Translations under genes and position numbers: made by a program
NCBI GenBank assembly: GCA_013396525.1
Contig: VWYX01000663.1
Coordinates: 100,914-164,913 of the forward strand
DNA length: 64,000 nt
From: Chaetorhynchus papuensis
Taxonomy: Eukaryota > Chordata > Aves > Passeriformes > Rhipiduridae
Direction: 5' to 3'
Shown here: piece after piece, positions 36,081 through 47,837 of the stretch
Numbering within the stretch: position 1 is the first letter of the stretch
Layout of the letters: each line of letters starts with the position of its first letter
Notes under the pieces: model-generated
Databases searched by the model: none
Told to the model about the DNA's origin: nothing
Seen by the model: the letters and a program-made list of their open reading frames with translations, nothing else

Positions 36081-37430
36081 TTCCCAGAAGCTACAAAAGC
36101 TGCTCAGGATGTATTTTTGGCACCTTCATCCTATCGCAGCAGAATGACCCAAGCCTGCAAAGGAGGTTTTTATTGATACAGACTGGGTATGTGTATATCA
36201 CTTGTGGCGTCATCCTACCCCTGTTAATAAGATTAAAAGCCACTGCTTGCATGTGCCAAGCTTACCAAATCATTACCTGCTGTATATTAAGTGTTTAATT
36301 GCATAAAATGACATCATGTTTATCTCTGCAGCATTAGCATCTCGTCCGGGGTGTCACCGTGGTAAACACGCGTGATATCATCAGTCATTATGGGGACTTA
36401 AAATCAATTGCTCTCCCTGCACCCTCTTGTACAGAGAGGAGCACAATACATTAATGAACTTGAGCAAGAACCTAAGTGACAAGATGAAACAGCATAAATA
36501 ATATCACTTAAAATGTGTTATCTATAACAATGAAGTGTCTCAAATAATAGAATTATGGATTCCAAAGAGGAAAGCAAGTTATTGAAATTCACACCATGGG
36601 AGCACCAGTGTGTGCTCATCAACAAAATCACCTATAAATTAATCTGATTTAATGCTGGATGTAGGTTGTATAAGACACCAACATCACTAATCAGCTTTAT
36701 TTTATAAACATGTCCCATTTTACAATCTATTTGCCTGTGTAACTTGACTAAGCAAGAATTTAAGATGTGGGTCAAAAATTTTTCCCCTTGCCTTATGATA
36801 ATTTCACTTAGGCCTCTGTAAACAGTTCCTTTGGCAACTTATTAGTCCCATTATTTCAGAATTTTCTTCAATGAACCATTTTTTAGCTATCAAAACATTC
36901 AGTTCCAGCTGACTTCAATGATATAGACTTCAGACCAACTGAATTTATGAGTTTAACAAGATTACATAGTCAAATAGCCATTCCTTACCAAGTTCATATT
37001 TCTAAATAAACTGTCAAGGTACAGCCCAGAACAAAGTCTATTAGAAGAGGACACGCAGAGTCCATTGACTTTAACTGTATTGATTATGGATAATTATTTG
37101 GTCTCTACTGTCTTCTCACATTTTTACAAATTTTCTCTGGGAAGGCTTAAACTTTACTGTTTACTTCTCAAAACGAGGGAGAAGGACAAGGGTAGGAATC
37201 CTTTCATCTCCCCTTAACCATCATGAAATCACGCCATGCCCCGTGGCGCTGCGGAAGTTGCGGCTATCTCGGAGTGAGAGCATTCATAGCTGGAGGAGGA
37301 TTATTTGCAAAATCAAAGCCAAGCCGGATGACATTCTGTCAGGATAAACAAACCATTCAACCACGAGACCATGAGTACTGACCAGAAAGAAAAGGAATAT
37401 CTTGCACCTACCGCATCGGGCGCCTGCAGC
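36080..37430. promoter_or_regulatory. Long AT-rich island, likely several regulatory elements
   Basis: About 1.3 kb of AT-rich, high-complexity sequence with dense stops and frequent ATTA, TAATTA and ATAAAT words sits between GC-rich flanks. It contains no transposon signature I recognise. Length and composition fit a cluster of conserved noncoding elements. Direct conservation evidence is lacking. Confidence 0.38.
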
Positions 37431-37439
37431 CGGAGCAAA

Positions 37440-38200
37440 GACATCAAACCCGGCAGCTCCCGGGCACCGCCACGGCCGCTCTGTGGCCCCGTTCCCCTCC
37501 CTGGCAGGTGACACCCCGCTCCTTGCCCCCTGCCCTTGCAGGGCACCCACGCCACGCGTGTGTGACAGCGCAGAGCGCTTCTGCCCGTGGGCTTCGGGCT
37601 GGGCAAGCACCGGGGGCATTTCCGTGCCCCCAGGAGCCGGTGCTCCCTCCCACCCTCCCGCAGGAGACCTCCCCCCGGACAAGGCTGGGACCCCGGGTCG
37701 GGGTTTCCTCCTGCANNNNNNNNNNNNNNNNNNNNNNNNNNNNNNNNNNNNNNNNNNNNNNNNNNNNNNNNNNNNNNNNNNCCCCCACCCTGCCCGCCCC
37801 TCACCCTCCCACGGGGGCAGGGGGACAGGGACACCCTGGCACCCGCCTTGGAGACCTCCCTCTGGCCCCTCCTCGCCAAGCCCCCTCCCCAGGGACCCCC
37901 CTGGCCCACAGGGGTCTGTCTGGGGGGACAGGGACAGGCGGGCAGCCTGCGGTGCCCCGTGCCGGGCTCCCAACAGCCCAAGCCGGGACCACGGGGCGAG
38001 GGCGGGCGCTGGACGCTGAGGGATGGAGGCGACGGGCCCGAGGCATCGCACGGCATCGGTCCGGGTTGGCAGGACACCATCTCCCTCTGCCCAGCTTCGC
38101 AGGACACCATGTCCCCCAGCCCGGCCGGGGTCTCCTCATCCCCGGCCGGGGTCTCCTCTCGGCCGCGCCGCTCTCACCATTGGGGGTCACTGTTCCAACA
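37440..38200. other. CpG-rich patch interrupted by an assembly gap
   Basis: GC-rich, CpG-rich sequence flanks a run of N. The open frames that cross it are artefacts because the gap translates as X residues. A short duplication, cccggccggggtctcctc, occurs twice at about 38119-38158. GC-rich sequence at a gap often marks a hard-to-sequence promoter or minisatellite, so content may be missing. Confidence 0.5.
37716..37781. other. Assembly gap, 66 N
   Basis: These 66 bases are unknown. True length may differ from the number of N. Confidence 0.99.
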
Positions 38201-38209
38201 AAAGCTGCG

Positions 38210-38960
38210 GCTCCGCTGCTTTCTCCGGTTATTAAAAACAATATTTCTGCTACAGCTGTTTCCTGGTTTGGCTGATATGTTAAGCTAGAATGAAAGGGTT
38301 TGTTGGGAATTTTTTTTCTCATTTACAGCAACTTCCTTAACTTCACTTTGAATTTCCTTTAAACTCTGATGAAATACAGTTCATCTGCCACCAAAACCTG
38401 AACCAAAATGATGTGAAAAAGAACCCACAAAAGGGTTTTTATGAGATCTCATTCTCCCTGCACAGGCAGCCCTGATCAGGGACTGTAGGCAAGGAAATAA
38501 TTTCTTTTAAATGAGTGTCTGGTTCCCTTTATATTTTTTTCTTTCGCTTCAGATTGCAAGGGAAAAAACCCAAGGTGTCAATCAGCTTTAAAACAGTTGA
38601 GCTGATCTTATTTCTTCTCCGTACTGTATTCAAGCCAAACATTCCCTGAATAGAAAAAGCATAGAAAACTCATAATAGCTAAATTGGTGCTTTTAAAGCC
38701 CAAATTTAACATGCTTCCTTGGGGACATTTTCCCAGCATAGAGGAAAACAAATATATGTGATTTAGTGTCTGTTATAGAGGTTAAAATCTGCACCTATTC
38801 TTTCTTACACCCATGAGAGGCAAGAGTGGATTTCGGGTGCGAGAGAAGGCAGGGAGAGAGAATTTCTCTGGAACGCAGCGCCCGGCACAGCCAGGTGATT
38901 CATTTCAGGAGTGACACCATTTTTGTGAGAAACAGGGAAGATCTACAGCATTTTCCTTTT
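38210..38960. promoter_or_regulatory. AT-rich candidate regulatory segment
   Basis: AT-rich sequence directly follows the CpG-rich patch and has dense stops in all frames. No specific motif cluster stands out beyond ordinary ATTA-type words. Confidence 0.3.
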
Positions 38961-38964
38961 GAAC

Positions 38965-39600
38965 TCAATAGATAGTGGAAAGGAAGCTGTTTCTCTTTTC
39001 TTTGTATTTAATTTTTAACTCCAGGTGTTTGCTGGCTGGTGATGCAGCAGCTTCAGGCAGGAACCTGAGCGTGAGGTGGATGCTTAGCTGGGAGGTGTGA
39101 GGATGAGGCTGGAGGACTGGCCCTGGGATGGCCTCGTGCTGCTCCGGGGTTTCAACACTTTTAGTCCTCGTTGACCTTGGCATTGGAAGACTCAGACCCA
39201 AGCCCACAGGTTGTGCTCTCATCATGTTTGCTATTTCGGTTGTACCTGAGCCAGACTCAGCAGCTGTTGCCACCTCCTCTTCTGCCATCATCTCTTCTTC
39301 CTCTTCTTCCTCTTTCTTCTCCTCCCCAGAGAGTGTCATCCCTTGTCCTGCACCTTCACCTGACTTGGGTCAGCAGCCTGGGAGAGGGGGAGTTGTTCAA
39401 AGTCCATCAGTCAAGGGGGCTGGCTGTGTTCCTCCTGCAGCTGAGGAAGAGGTGGAGGGAAGAAGAACAGCAGTGGCAGCTTCCCCGGGCAGGGATAATG
39501 CCGGTGGGTGTTGCCTGCAGTCTGGGGTGGTCTGCCTGCTGGTCCCTCTCTGGCAATAGCTGTTGGATTCCTTGAGAGAGGGCAGAAGCAGCAGCAAAGG
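38965..39600. other. Noncoding segment with an acidic minus-strand open frame
   Basis: A 124-codon minus-strand frame starts at 39339 with an acidic Glu/Lys-rich run encoded opposite the pyrimidine tract. It then has a serine/proline-rich part. It lacks a recognisable domain, and the acidic run is explained by the GAA/GAG-type tract. I do not call it a gene, though it is the frame here I would test first. Confidence 0.35.
39291..39327 (+). repeat. Homopyrimidine tract of 37 bases
   Basis: An uninterrupted C/T run composed mainly of CTT and CCT triplets. It can form triplex (H-DNA) structures and would mimic a polypyrimidine tract if transcribed from the + strand. A cag follows within a few bases. 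Confidence 0.9.
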
Positions 39601-40830
39601 TACAGAAATGATTAGATGAGAGTGTCTGACTGCAGCCCCTGGGTCCTTCTCTGTAATTAGGGAATAATATGTGAGCAAGGGGAGTGCTGGTAGCTCTCTG
39701 TTTTTTAATCTGCTTGCTTTCATTTTTCATGTATTAATTTTTCCCTTTTTAGTTCTGGTGGTGTTTTTCCTTTGTCCCCCTCATCTGTCCCTTCATTTGC
39801 CTCTAAGATTTGTCCTCAACTCAGTTTGGGAAACTTCCTTCTCATTTCACCTGCTAATGTCCCCCCTCTCTCCCTCCAGGCAGTCTCTCCCGTACAGTGA
39901 ATTGGAGAGGTACAAGAGCCGTTGTGAATTACTCCTTGCAGTCAACTCCTGCACTCCATATTTATTACTGGATTTATTTTATCTGCAGAGATGTGCTGCT
40001 GCAGTAACCTGTGTGTCCGAGCTCCAGGGGCTCCTGGCATGGGGTCTGGGGGGGTCCCACGGGCACACTGACCCCAGCCCAGCCTTAGCCAGGAGCCTGA
40101 GCCCGGCCTGACCCCAGCAGGATCTGCTTTGTGCCACCTTGGTGGAGAAACTGCTGTGGAAGATTGTTTGGGGATTTTTTTGGATTTTTAAAAATGCAAT
40201 AGACGTTAACATTCCTGGTTGTAATGTCCTGGAGCTTGGCAAGCTCTGAATTGTGAGAACGTGCAGCACTCCTGCTTGCAGCAGTCAGTTAATCCATTCT
40301 CAGGTTTACTCCTGCTCACAGAGAAGCTGAATCTGGCAGAAGAAAGAGTTTAAAATCACTGTTAGCAGTTGTGCAGAACCTAAAACTTAAAGTGAGTGGG
40401 AGAAGAAGTGGTGGCTGCCTGATATTGGTACTATAGCATTTATTTGGGGCAATAAATTGTTTCCTCTCCCTCATCAGCTCTGTTACAGGATCTCTGCTGT
40501 GACCTGCCAAGCCAGTCTCTCCTCATTTGTGCCACTCCAGGCTGGGAAAGGAGCTGCCAGAGCAGGGAGGAGCAGCCAGAGCAGGGTCTGGGAGCAGCTG
40601 GAACCGCGGCTGGGGAAGGGAGCGCCCAGTCAGCCTCTGCCCCCAAACCTCTGCCCTCACTTCAATCACATTTCTGCGGATCAAAAGCATTAATGTTTTT
40701 AATTCAGCCCTCACCGTGCCTGGGCTGTGTCTGCAGCTGCTCCAGGTACATTTCCATGGAAGCCTTTCCAGGCCCAGGGACCACTGTGCCAGGCAGTTTG
40801 CTGGATCAGCTGAGGAGGTTTTTGTGTTCA
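39600..40830. other. Noncoding segment, nothing recognised
   Basis: T-rich sequence at 39700-39890 is followed by mixed, GC-richer DNA. No supported gene. Confidence 0.45.
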
Positions 40831-42380
40831 CAAAAACATCACCAGATTAATTTCTGAACTGCATTCAGACCTGTGCATCCTGCCTACAAGGAGGCTATAG
40901 CTCGAGTGCTTCAAATTGTGTTCCTTCCTTTCTAGCTTTGATTTGATTCCTTTTATCTTATCTTTAATTTGATTTTAAGTATTACAAGATGATGGGGAAG
41001 GGGGCTCCTTGAGCAGCAGGCAGCTTAGAACTGAAACCAAGCACAAGTCACTTATTTGCATCAGGTTTAGACAGTTGTTCCTGGCACTGCAGCATGGATA
41101 AATGTTTAAATTCTTTACAAATATTAGTATAAGTCTTCACAGTTTAAATTAGGACCTAAATGCTTCAAAGCTGGAAGAGAAGACAGGGCCCTCTAGTCAA
41201 ATGGACTCATTGTTCAGTTAATCCCAGGACGTATCTGGCTACTGGTGTTTTCTTGGTGCATCTCAGTCTAAGATGAATTTAGCCAATTAATCATCAGTCA
41301 CAAAAAATGATTTTTGTTCGTATTTTTTTCTGGATCAATAGATTTTATACAAGAATCTTTCTGCTCGTTAGTTGGAGGGCAGCTCCTTGAAACAAATTCT
41401 GCCTGTGATTCTACCTTAAATTCATCAGTAGATATTAAATAGGTCATTGGTGTAATAAGGGCCAAATTTGCTTCTCATAGATCACAGTGGCCAGTGCTCC
41501 TAGGGTCTAATTATCCCATATTTGGTCAATAAGCCATTAACATACAGCCATGGATGTTAATAACCATTTCATGAAAAAGTCTTGGTAATTTATGAGATCA
41601 ACATTGGTTAGGAAAATTAATAAATATTTCATTCAGTAAGATTTATCCGAGGACGTTTCGGTCTGAGGGAGGAAGCACTGGGCTGTGAAAAGGGGGCCCA
41701 AGCTCAAATAAAGGAAGAAAGATGGGGTAAAGAAAGCCCAAAAGCCAAGCCCATGGTAGCTGGGTTTAACTTGGGCTAATAAAAATTTACTTCAAATCCT
41801 ATAGCTAATAAATCCAAAGGGTGTATGAGGGAGTCCAGTAAAACCTGACTTAACATTATGTTAGTGCTATTAACAATATTTATATAGATGTCATTCCAGA
41901 GGAGGGTTAAAGCTGGTGAGTTATGGGCTGGGTGCAGGGAGTTGTGTCATGGAGCTGCATGTCTGGGGGCATTCAGGTACCATCACCTGCCCCTTTTGGG
42001 GCGACAGGAGTTTAGAATGACATGGAAGACAAAGGTGGAAGGTTCAGAATTTCCACTCACTTCAGCCTTCTGTCTCCCTTGAAGCTTAATCAGCTTCATG
42101 GGAGAATGTGATTTACCATGTTTGCCAATCTATTCTTCACCTGATGGTAAATCTATTGTATTTGATTGGGTATACAGCAGTTATAAACATGTGGCATTTT
42201 TTCAGCTGTGGTCTTTAGCAGCAATCATGTTTTGCACACTTCTGTAGTCAAAACCCTTTCCGATGGCTATAAACCTGCTGGAAGCCTGAATTTTACCTTG
42301 CAGTCACTTCCAAAATGTCAACTATTTTTAACTTCAGACTGCTCTTAAAAATCCAGTTGTAGCCTGTTAGGCTTAAAAGC
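40830..42380. promoter_or_regulatory. Long AT-rich region, possible cluster of conserved noncoding elements
   Basis: AT-rich, high-complexity sequence spans about 1.5 kb with dense stops in all frames. It carries ATTAATCATCAG, TCTAATTATCCC and GTTAATAACC-type words in 41280-41590. It could hold several enhancers. No repeat family or exon is evident. Confidence 0.35.
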
Positions 42381-44260
42381 CAGTTTGTGTCAGGAGCAGA
42401 GAGGGGTGACCTGGCAGGATGGGCAGAGCTGCCACATGCCAGCTCTGGTGATACCAGGGCCCGGTGCTGTGCTGGGAGCTCACCTTGTGCTGGCACCAGT
42501 GCCAGGTCTTGATTCAATACAGTGCTTACACAAGTGCTTAAAATAAAAAATAAAACAAAAACAGGTTGCAATGTTTTGCTTAATTGTGGTCTTAATTACT
42601 TTTGCAGTGGGTTGAAGCCACCCCCTCGCTTGGGTGGGATGTTCTCACTGCCGGGGATTTGCACACTCAAATGGTGATGTGTGTTCTTATCAATATATTT
42701 AACCTGATTATTTCTTTCCTGTAAAAAACTGGCTCTGGAGATTAAGCCCTGGATTGTGGTTGTAGGGCTGTGAAGAGCATTCCTGAGGGCATTTCTGGGA
42801 CTCTCTGCAGGAGCACCCCCAGCCCAAGGCAATGCACCAGGGTACCTGGACGTGGCGGCTCTGGGCTGGTGGCACCCAGGTGAGCTGGGCTGGGGTCCCA
42901 GTGGTGGCAGCACTTAAACTCGTTTGAAAGCAAATGAAATGAGATGCTCCCCTTGCCTCTGCTGAGAACTTCCTGCGAGGGGGACTCCTGGGGGGCATGC
43001 TGATCCACTGGAAGGCAGGTGGGGTCACCACACCTTTGTACTGCCAGCTCCTTCCTGCTTCCTCCTCCCAGAGCCTCTCCTGGCTGGAGGAGCTGGCGTT
43101 GGGGGACGCTGCAAACACTTGTAGGCCACTGACGCAATTGTTAATCTATGTTGAATGATTGCACTATTCCATCCTGCTGCCTCTCTCTGATTAGACTTGT
43201 AAATGAAAAACCATAAAAGTCAAAAATGAGAAAATAGAGGACAGAATGAGAGAAGGCACTTATCCCCCCCGAAGAGTGCCTGAGCACTGCACGCAACCCC
43301 AAAGCTGGGAGCTCTCAGCATGGGTGGCTCTGGGTGCGGCTGCTCCGGGTGCTCTCCCTGTCCTGGGCAGGGACTGTCAGTGGCACCCTCTGCTCTCTGG
43401 CCGTCGTCTCTGGGTGACAGGGCCAAGGAGGGGAGGGAAAGCAGCCGCTGCTGTTTGCACAAGGTGTCTGCAGGGTCCGTCTGATCAAATACACTCTGGC
43501 TTCAAGTTTTTACTTGCTGATTAAGCTCCACCACCAGGTTTTTCCATCCACTCCTTGGCCTTTATGCCCTCGGTGACACGATGTCTATTGCCCCTGCCAA
43601 GACTCTCTTCGATGCATTAGCTTAGCTAGGGGTAAACTCTGACATCAGGGAAAAAACCCCCACTGACAGTTAATGGAGCCCTGTAGGTCCCTGACCCCTG
43701 GGGATACGCACACAGTACCTGGCAAAAAGCGCATTCTAATGTCTTGGGGAAAAGGTCAGAGTGGCAAGAGAAAATAGGCTGTTCATATTTTGTGGAATAT
43801 TTATCAGGGCTGCAGGCTCTGGAGCTGCACAAGGGGGTCAGGGTCCCTAACCAGGGTGAGGGTCTCTGGCAGGGGCTCAGCCAGGGCTCCCAGGCACCGC
43901 AGCACAGAGGGCTGTGCAGCAAATTGCCAGCAGTCAGAGGGCTGCACATCATTTGCATAATCTGCAAGATCTAATTGTGTCTTTGGGCTTTTAATAAAAT
44001 GGGATTGGTTTTATTTCAGTGGTTGGCTCATAATAAAGGATTCAGCATTCTCCAAACCAGAATGGATGGTGTGTGCTGCTGCAGCCTCCCCTGCCTCCAG
44101 CTGAGACACCAGCACCCTGCGAGCCCTGAGCCCGCGTCCATGGGGATCGTGGCTCTGGGGGCACTGGGGAGGGGGCTGGAGACATTGTCCCGCTGTCAGG
44201 GCAGGATGTGCTGCATGATGTCCCTTTGTCAGCCTAAAAAACACATTCTGTATTTATGCT
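42380..44260. other. Noncoding mosaic
   Basis: GC-rich DNA with an AT-richer patch at 42540-42740. A candidate POU site in reverse orientation (atttgcat at 43952-43959) lies in a small AT-rich island at 43940-44030. No gene is supported. Confidence 0.45.
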
Positions 44261-44267
44261 TTTTTAG

Positions 44268-44282
44268 GTTGTTTCCTCCAAG
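44268..44282 (+). other. Candidate 15-nt microexon (unproven)
   Basis: A TTTATGCTTTTTTAG acceptor is followed by the 15 bases gttgtttcctccaag and a perfect gtaagt donor at 44283-44288. The 15 bases would encode VVSSK, in frame. Neuronal genes carry short in-frame microexons with such strong flanking signals. Equally, a chance donor downstream of a T-run would look the same. Nothing else around it identifies a host gene. Confidence 0.15.
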
Positions 44283-44289
44283 GTAAGTG

Positions 44290-45230
44290 GAGAGTAGAAA
44301 AAAAAGGGAGGAAAGTAGGTGAGCGAAAAGATTGAGAAACGGAAGAAGAAAGAAGGGTGTAAGCAAGGTGTTCTGGGGATAGAATGAGCAACCACCCTTC
44401 GGCTTCCATTTGCTTGAAGTTTTACTGAGGTTCCTCAAGAGCCAAAGTGCAGTTTGGATCTGAGGCACACCGGTGAGCCCCAGCAGCACCACAGGGAGCC
44501 ATGCCCACACCTGCTCACTTCCCACCTCAGCCCCTCTCAGAGTGAGCTCTCCCTGCTGGGACAGCAGCCTGGAACTGCTGTACAAGCAGCTTGGCTGAAA
44601 AAATCAATAATCTTTTCAATAAAGCATTTTATCCCTTATATATATTGTCTCTCATAAAGATTTTACACAGACAAAAAGTTCAGAAGTTGGTGTAAAAAAT
44701 GTTGGGAAAAAGGTGAAGATACGTAAGTAAATTACAAACTTGAGGCTGTTTGCAGTACCTTGGGAAAGTGGGAGTTATATTGATGAGTTTTTATTGATTT
44801 ACCATCATTCCCAGTGTGGACATTTTCTGGTCTATTATACCACAGTCGCAGCATATTCCCATCGCAGCACTAAAGAGGAAATATGGGCAGCCTGACCTTG
44901 GCAATATGGAGATAATGAAATACCCTTAATGATCCTTCCAAAAGATTTTACAAGCCAACTTCAGATTCTATCTGCTCTGTGCTATGCTAATTTTTAGGAA
45001 GCCCTGGAAGGAATACCAGAGGCTTACAGCTTGAATCCCAGCTGCGGGGTTTGGGAGTTAAATGTAACAGGAGCAGGTGAGCCTGGCAGACAAAGGCTGC
45101 CGAGAAAGCGCCTGGTGTTTCCAGGAGGTCCTGGAGCCGTTTGTGCCCTTCCAGAGGAGGGAGGTTTGTGGCAAGGTGGCACCCTGGGCCACAGTGGGAC
45201 CATCTGTGCCCCCTCATCCCTGCCACAGCC
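44290..45230. other. Noncoding segment, purine-rich then AT-rich
   Basis: A purine-rich run (44287-44360) is followed by mixed DNA and an AT-rich stretch at 44590-45000. No supported gene. A donor-like gtgagc at 45077 lacks a credible exon. Confidence 0.4.
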
Positions 45231-45236
45231 CTGCAG

Positions 45237-45278
45237 GAGGAGCGAGATCAGCACCAGGAGGAGTTGCAGCACTTCAGG
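45237..45278 (+). other. Candidate short exon with a coiled-coil-like reading (unproven)
   Basis: An acceptor-like ccctgcag ends at 45236. The next 42 bases read EERDQHQEELQHFR in one open frame, a heptad-friendly composition. The donor that follows (gtgact at 45279) is poor. The peptide matches no protein I can name, and GAG/CAG-rich DNA gives such readings by chance. Confidence 0.15.
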
Positions 45279-45279
45279 G

Positions 45280-47260
45280 TGACTTTGGGGACAGCTCAAG
45301 GAGATTTACCATACATATACCTGCCTGGAATTGTACCTAGCAGGGACATAAATAGTAAGTTTCAGTGCTCTGCTTTCCTCCTCTCCCCTCCCCGGCCCAG
45401 CTGGCAACACAATTACCAGCCCCAAAGTATTATTTTCTTAATAAAAATGTTATGTGTAAAGCAAAGCCACAAATGAGTCCCAAGCCCATGCAGATCTCAA
45501 TCACTCCCTTCTTTATTCCCCAGCGAGATTGCTAATGACCTTCACGCAAACCTTCACCAAATCTTTTTGAAAGGCAAATATTAATTTCCTAGCATGAAAA
45601 AAAGAAATAAAAAAGCCTATTTTTCATGGGAGCCACGCAGAAAGAAAGATATATTTTCCTTCAAAATGCAGGGAGGATTTTTACATTTTGTCACTTGCTT
45701 TGCATAGACTTGGTACCACCATTTGTTCACCTCTGAATGTAATCTCTCCCCATAAAGCTTCACTCTAAATTCCTCCACTCCCTGTTCAGCTCTGATAGCT
45801 CCTTAGCTCTGCCAGAGCAGTGCCAGCACCGTGCTCCTGCAGCACGTTCCCAACTCTCTGGGAGGAGACTGGGAACAACGCTTTAAATTTTAACAGCTGA
45901 ACCATTCATTTTTTAAAAGGATGCACCAAAGCCATGTAACATTTTATAGCAAAATCTGCAAAAGTCATTTATAATACAAGAATCCTTTGTAGGAAGCTGC
46001 ATTGTGCCGTGCCACCTCATCCCTGGCATGTGTGTTTCCTGTGCCAGCAGGCACTGAAGATTCCATGTGAGAGGCAACACACCCGGGAGCAGAGCCAGCC
46101 CGGGACGTGGATCCTCTGCAGTGGGAGCACAGTGAGAGCTGATCCACAATGAGACACGTGTCCTTAGTGTTTGTCAGGCCTCCTTTGGACACTGAGTGTT
46201 GATGTTTTAAGGGTTTGTGAGGTGCCAGACCAGGTTCACGTGTGCTCAGGCCCAAGGTTTTGTGTTGTGTTCCGGAGCTGGAGCTGACCCGACATGTGGC
46301 AGGAAACACAAAGCCATCCCAGAGCACAAAGCTGCCCTTCACTGAGGACAGCATCCAAACCAGTCTGTGCTAAATAACCTGTGCTTGATTCCACAGCCTG
46401 AGCAGTGGCACAGAGGCAGCTTCTTCCCTTGGTTTAGACCTTATCTCATCTTCAGTGACATCTTTTAGCATTAACTTCATTAATCAGTTAAAGGAGTGGT
46501 TTTAAGGGTACTTTCTGGAGGTCATTTGCTGGATTCCATAAGTCTTGTAAACTTTCCTCAGACTGGTCTGTCCAAAATGAGTGAGAAGATTCTGTCAGAA
46601 CCAATATGAACCAAACCTCTGTGCTGTGAGCTCCGTGCGTGTTGGCTCCGTTCTGGCTCCGGCATTTGCTCACCCTCATGGTGCCTGGGGTGCTGGGCAG
46701 CAGGGAGGAGGGAGCTGGGGTGCACAGCCAGGACCAAACCACCACCTCCTCTGCTTTGCTGGGTCCTCAGCCCGTCCCCACACAAAGTGAGCAACAATTT
46801 GCCTGCACATATTTGGGGGAGAACCAGATAATATAACAATAGCACTAAATCAGGCCCAGAACTTCAAGTACAGTTCACAGCAAGAAGTTGTTAATACCTT
46901 TATTATGGGATAAAATGTATTCATGATATTAAAGACATCACATTTCTGCCCTGGTGTCACATTTTAGATGTAGCGTAGATAAATGATATATCACTGTAAG
47001 AGATCTACAAAAACCATTAGTAACCATGACATTTTGACGTCAGATTTTAAAAAATTCCTAAGTAATCTTTTTGATTTATGAAATGGTGTCCAGGTTCATC
47101 GAGACTGATCTCAGATTTATCACAGCCTGGTTAGAATTATTAATGATTTTCAATTTGTAAATCCAATGCCAGCATGTCCAAGTGCTCTCAGCAAAATCAC
47201 AGAGAGCTGACAGGGAGATTTTGCTCAATCCATAGTTTTCAGCTCCTGCAGGATTTTGCG
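45280..47260. other. Noncoding mosaic
   Basis: AT-rich patches at 45420-45760 and 46840-47180 contain ATTA-type motifs. The intervening sequence is GC-richer and unremarkable. No gene or repeat is recognised. Confidence 0.45.
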
Positions 47261-47264
47261 GTTA

Positions 47265-47390
47265 ACCCGCTGCGGGCCGGGGCGGGCGCAGCCGGCACAA
47301 AGCCATTGTTCTGCGCGGCACAAAGGAGCCGCGTCCCGGCCCCGCGCATGAATCACGGCCCGAGTGGCCATGAAACACACGGCGTCAACA
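47265..47390. promoter_or_regulatory. CpG-rich islet with three SOX-like sites
   Basis: A compact CpG-dense patch of about 125 bp stands inside otherwise AT-leaning DNA. It holds cacaaag (47296-47302) facing cattgtt (47304-47310), an inverted pair resembling a SOX dimer site, and a further cacaaagg at 47319-47326. Such short CpG islets with paired factor sites often behave as enhancers or distal promoters. No exon is visible nearby. Confidence 0.4.
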
Positions 47391-47800
47391 GCAATGAGTG
47401 ATCTGACTTTTACAGGCTCCTGCTGAAGACCCTTAAAGACTTAAATTATAATGAGAAGAAAAGCTGATCTAAGCCAAAACAGACAGGCTTGGGTAGTTCT
47501 CCCCTACAATTCATCACTGGAGCAGATGAAAGGGAGGCAGGGGCAAAGAAAAAAGCACCAGCACGTCTCCATCCCTCAGCAGCCAGCGGGAATATCTCTG
47601 GAGAAGAAAGCACACCTCGGGTAAACAGACTCCAGAGCCCGAGCAGAATATTTATTTCATAATTTATGGGATAATTGTCCCACCAGTACATGGAGGGGTT
47701 AGAGGGAGATTTGGATGCTGAAGTGTTCTCAGCAGTGGGAAGCCGGCTGTTCCCCTGGGCGGGGTGAGCGGGCCCTGTGCCACCCCATATGCCCTTTCAC
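47391..47800. other. Noncoding segment, nothing recognised
   Basis: Mixed composition. No gene, repeat or strong motif. Confidence 0.4.
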
Positions 47801-47837
47801 GGTGACAGGTGTCACCACAGGCACCACAGGTGTCACC
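47801..47837. promoter_or_regulatory. Paired aggtgtcacc sites spaced 21 bp, with an inverted repeat
   Basis: The word aggtgtcacc occurs at 47807-47816 and 47828-47837, exactly 21 bp apart, so both face the same side of the helix. The first copy is part of an inverted repeat (ggtgaca, two bases, tgtcacc; 47801-47816). The core resembles both T-box half-sites and the CAGGTG E-box bound by ZEB and Snail factors. Both readings are motif-based only. Confidence 0.5.

Noticed and set aside
37284..38288. Several long frames crossing the N run
   Set aside because: The gap translates as X and joins unrelated flanks; continuity is artificial.
38965..39339. Acidic 124-codon minus-strand frame as a gene
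   Set aside because: The acidic run is explained by the purine tract; no domain or transcript evidence. Kept as a finding only.
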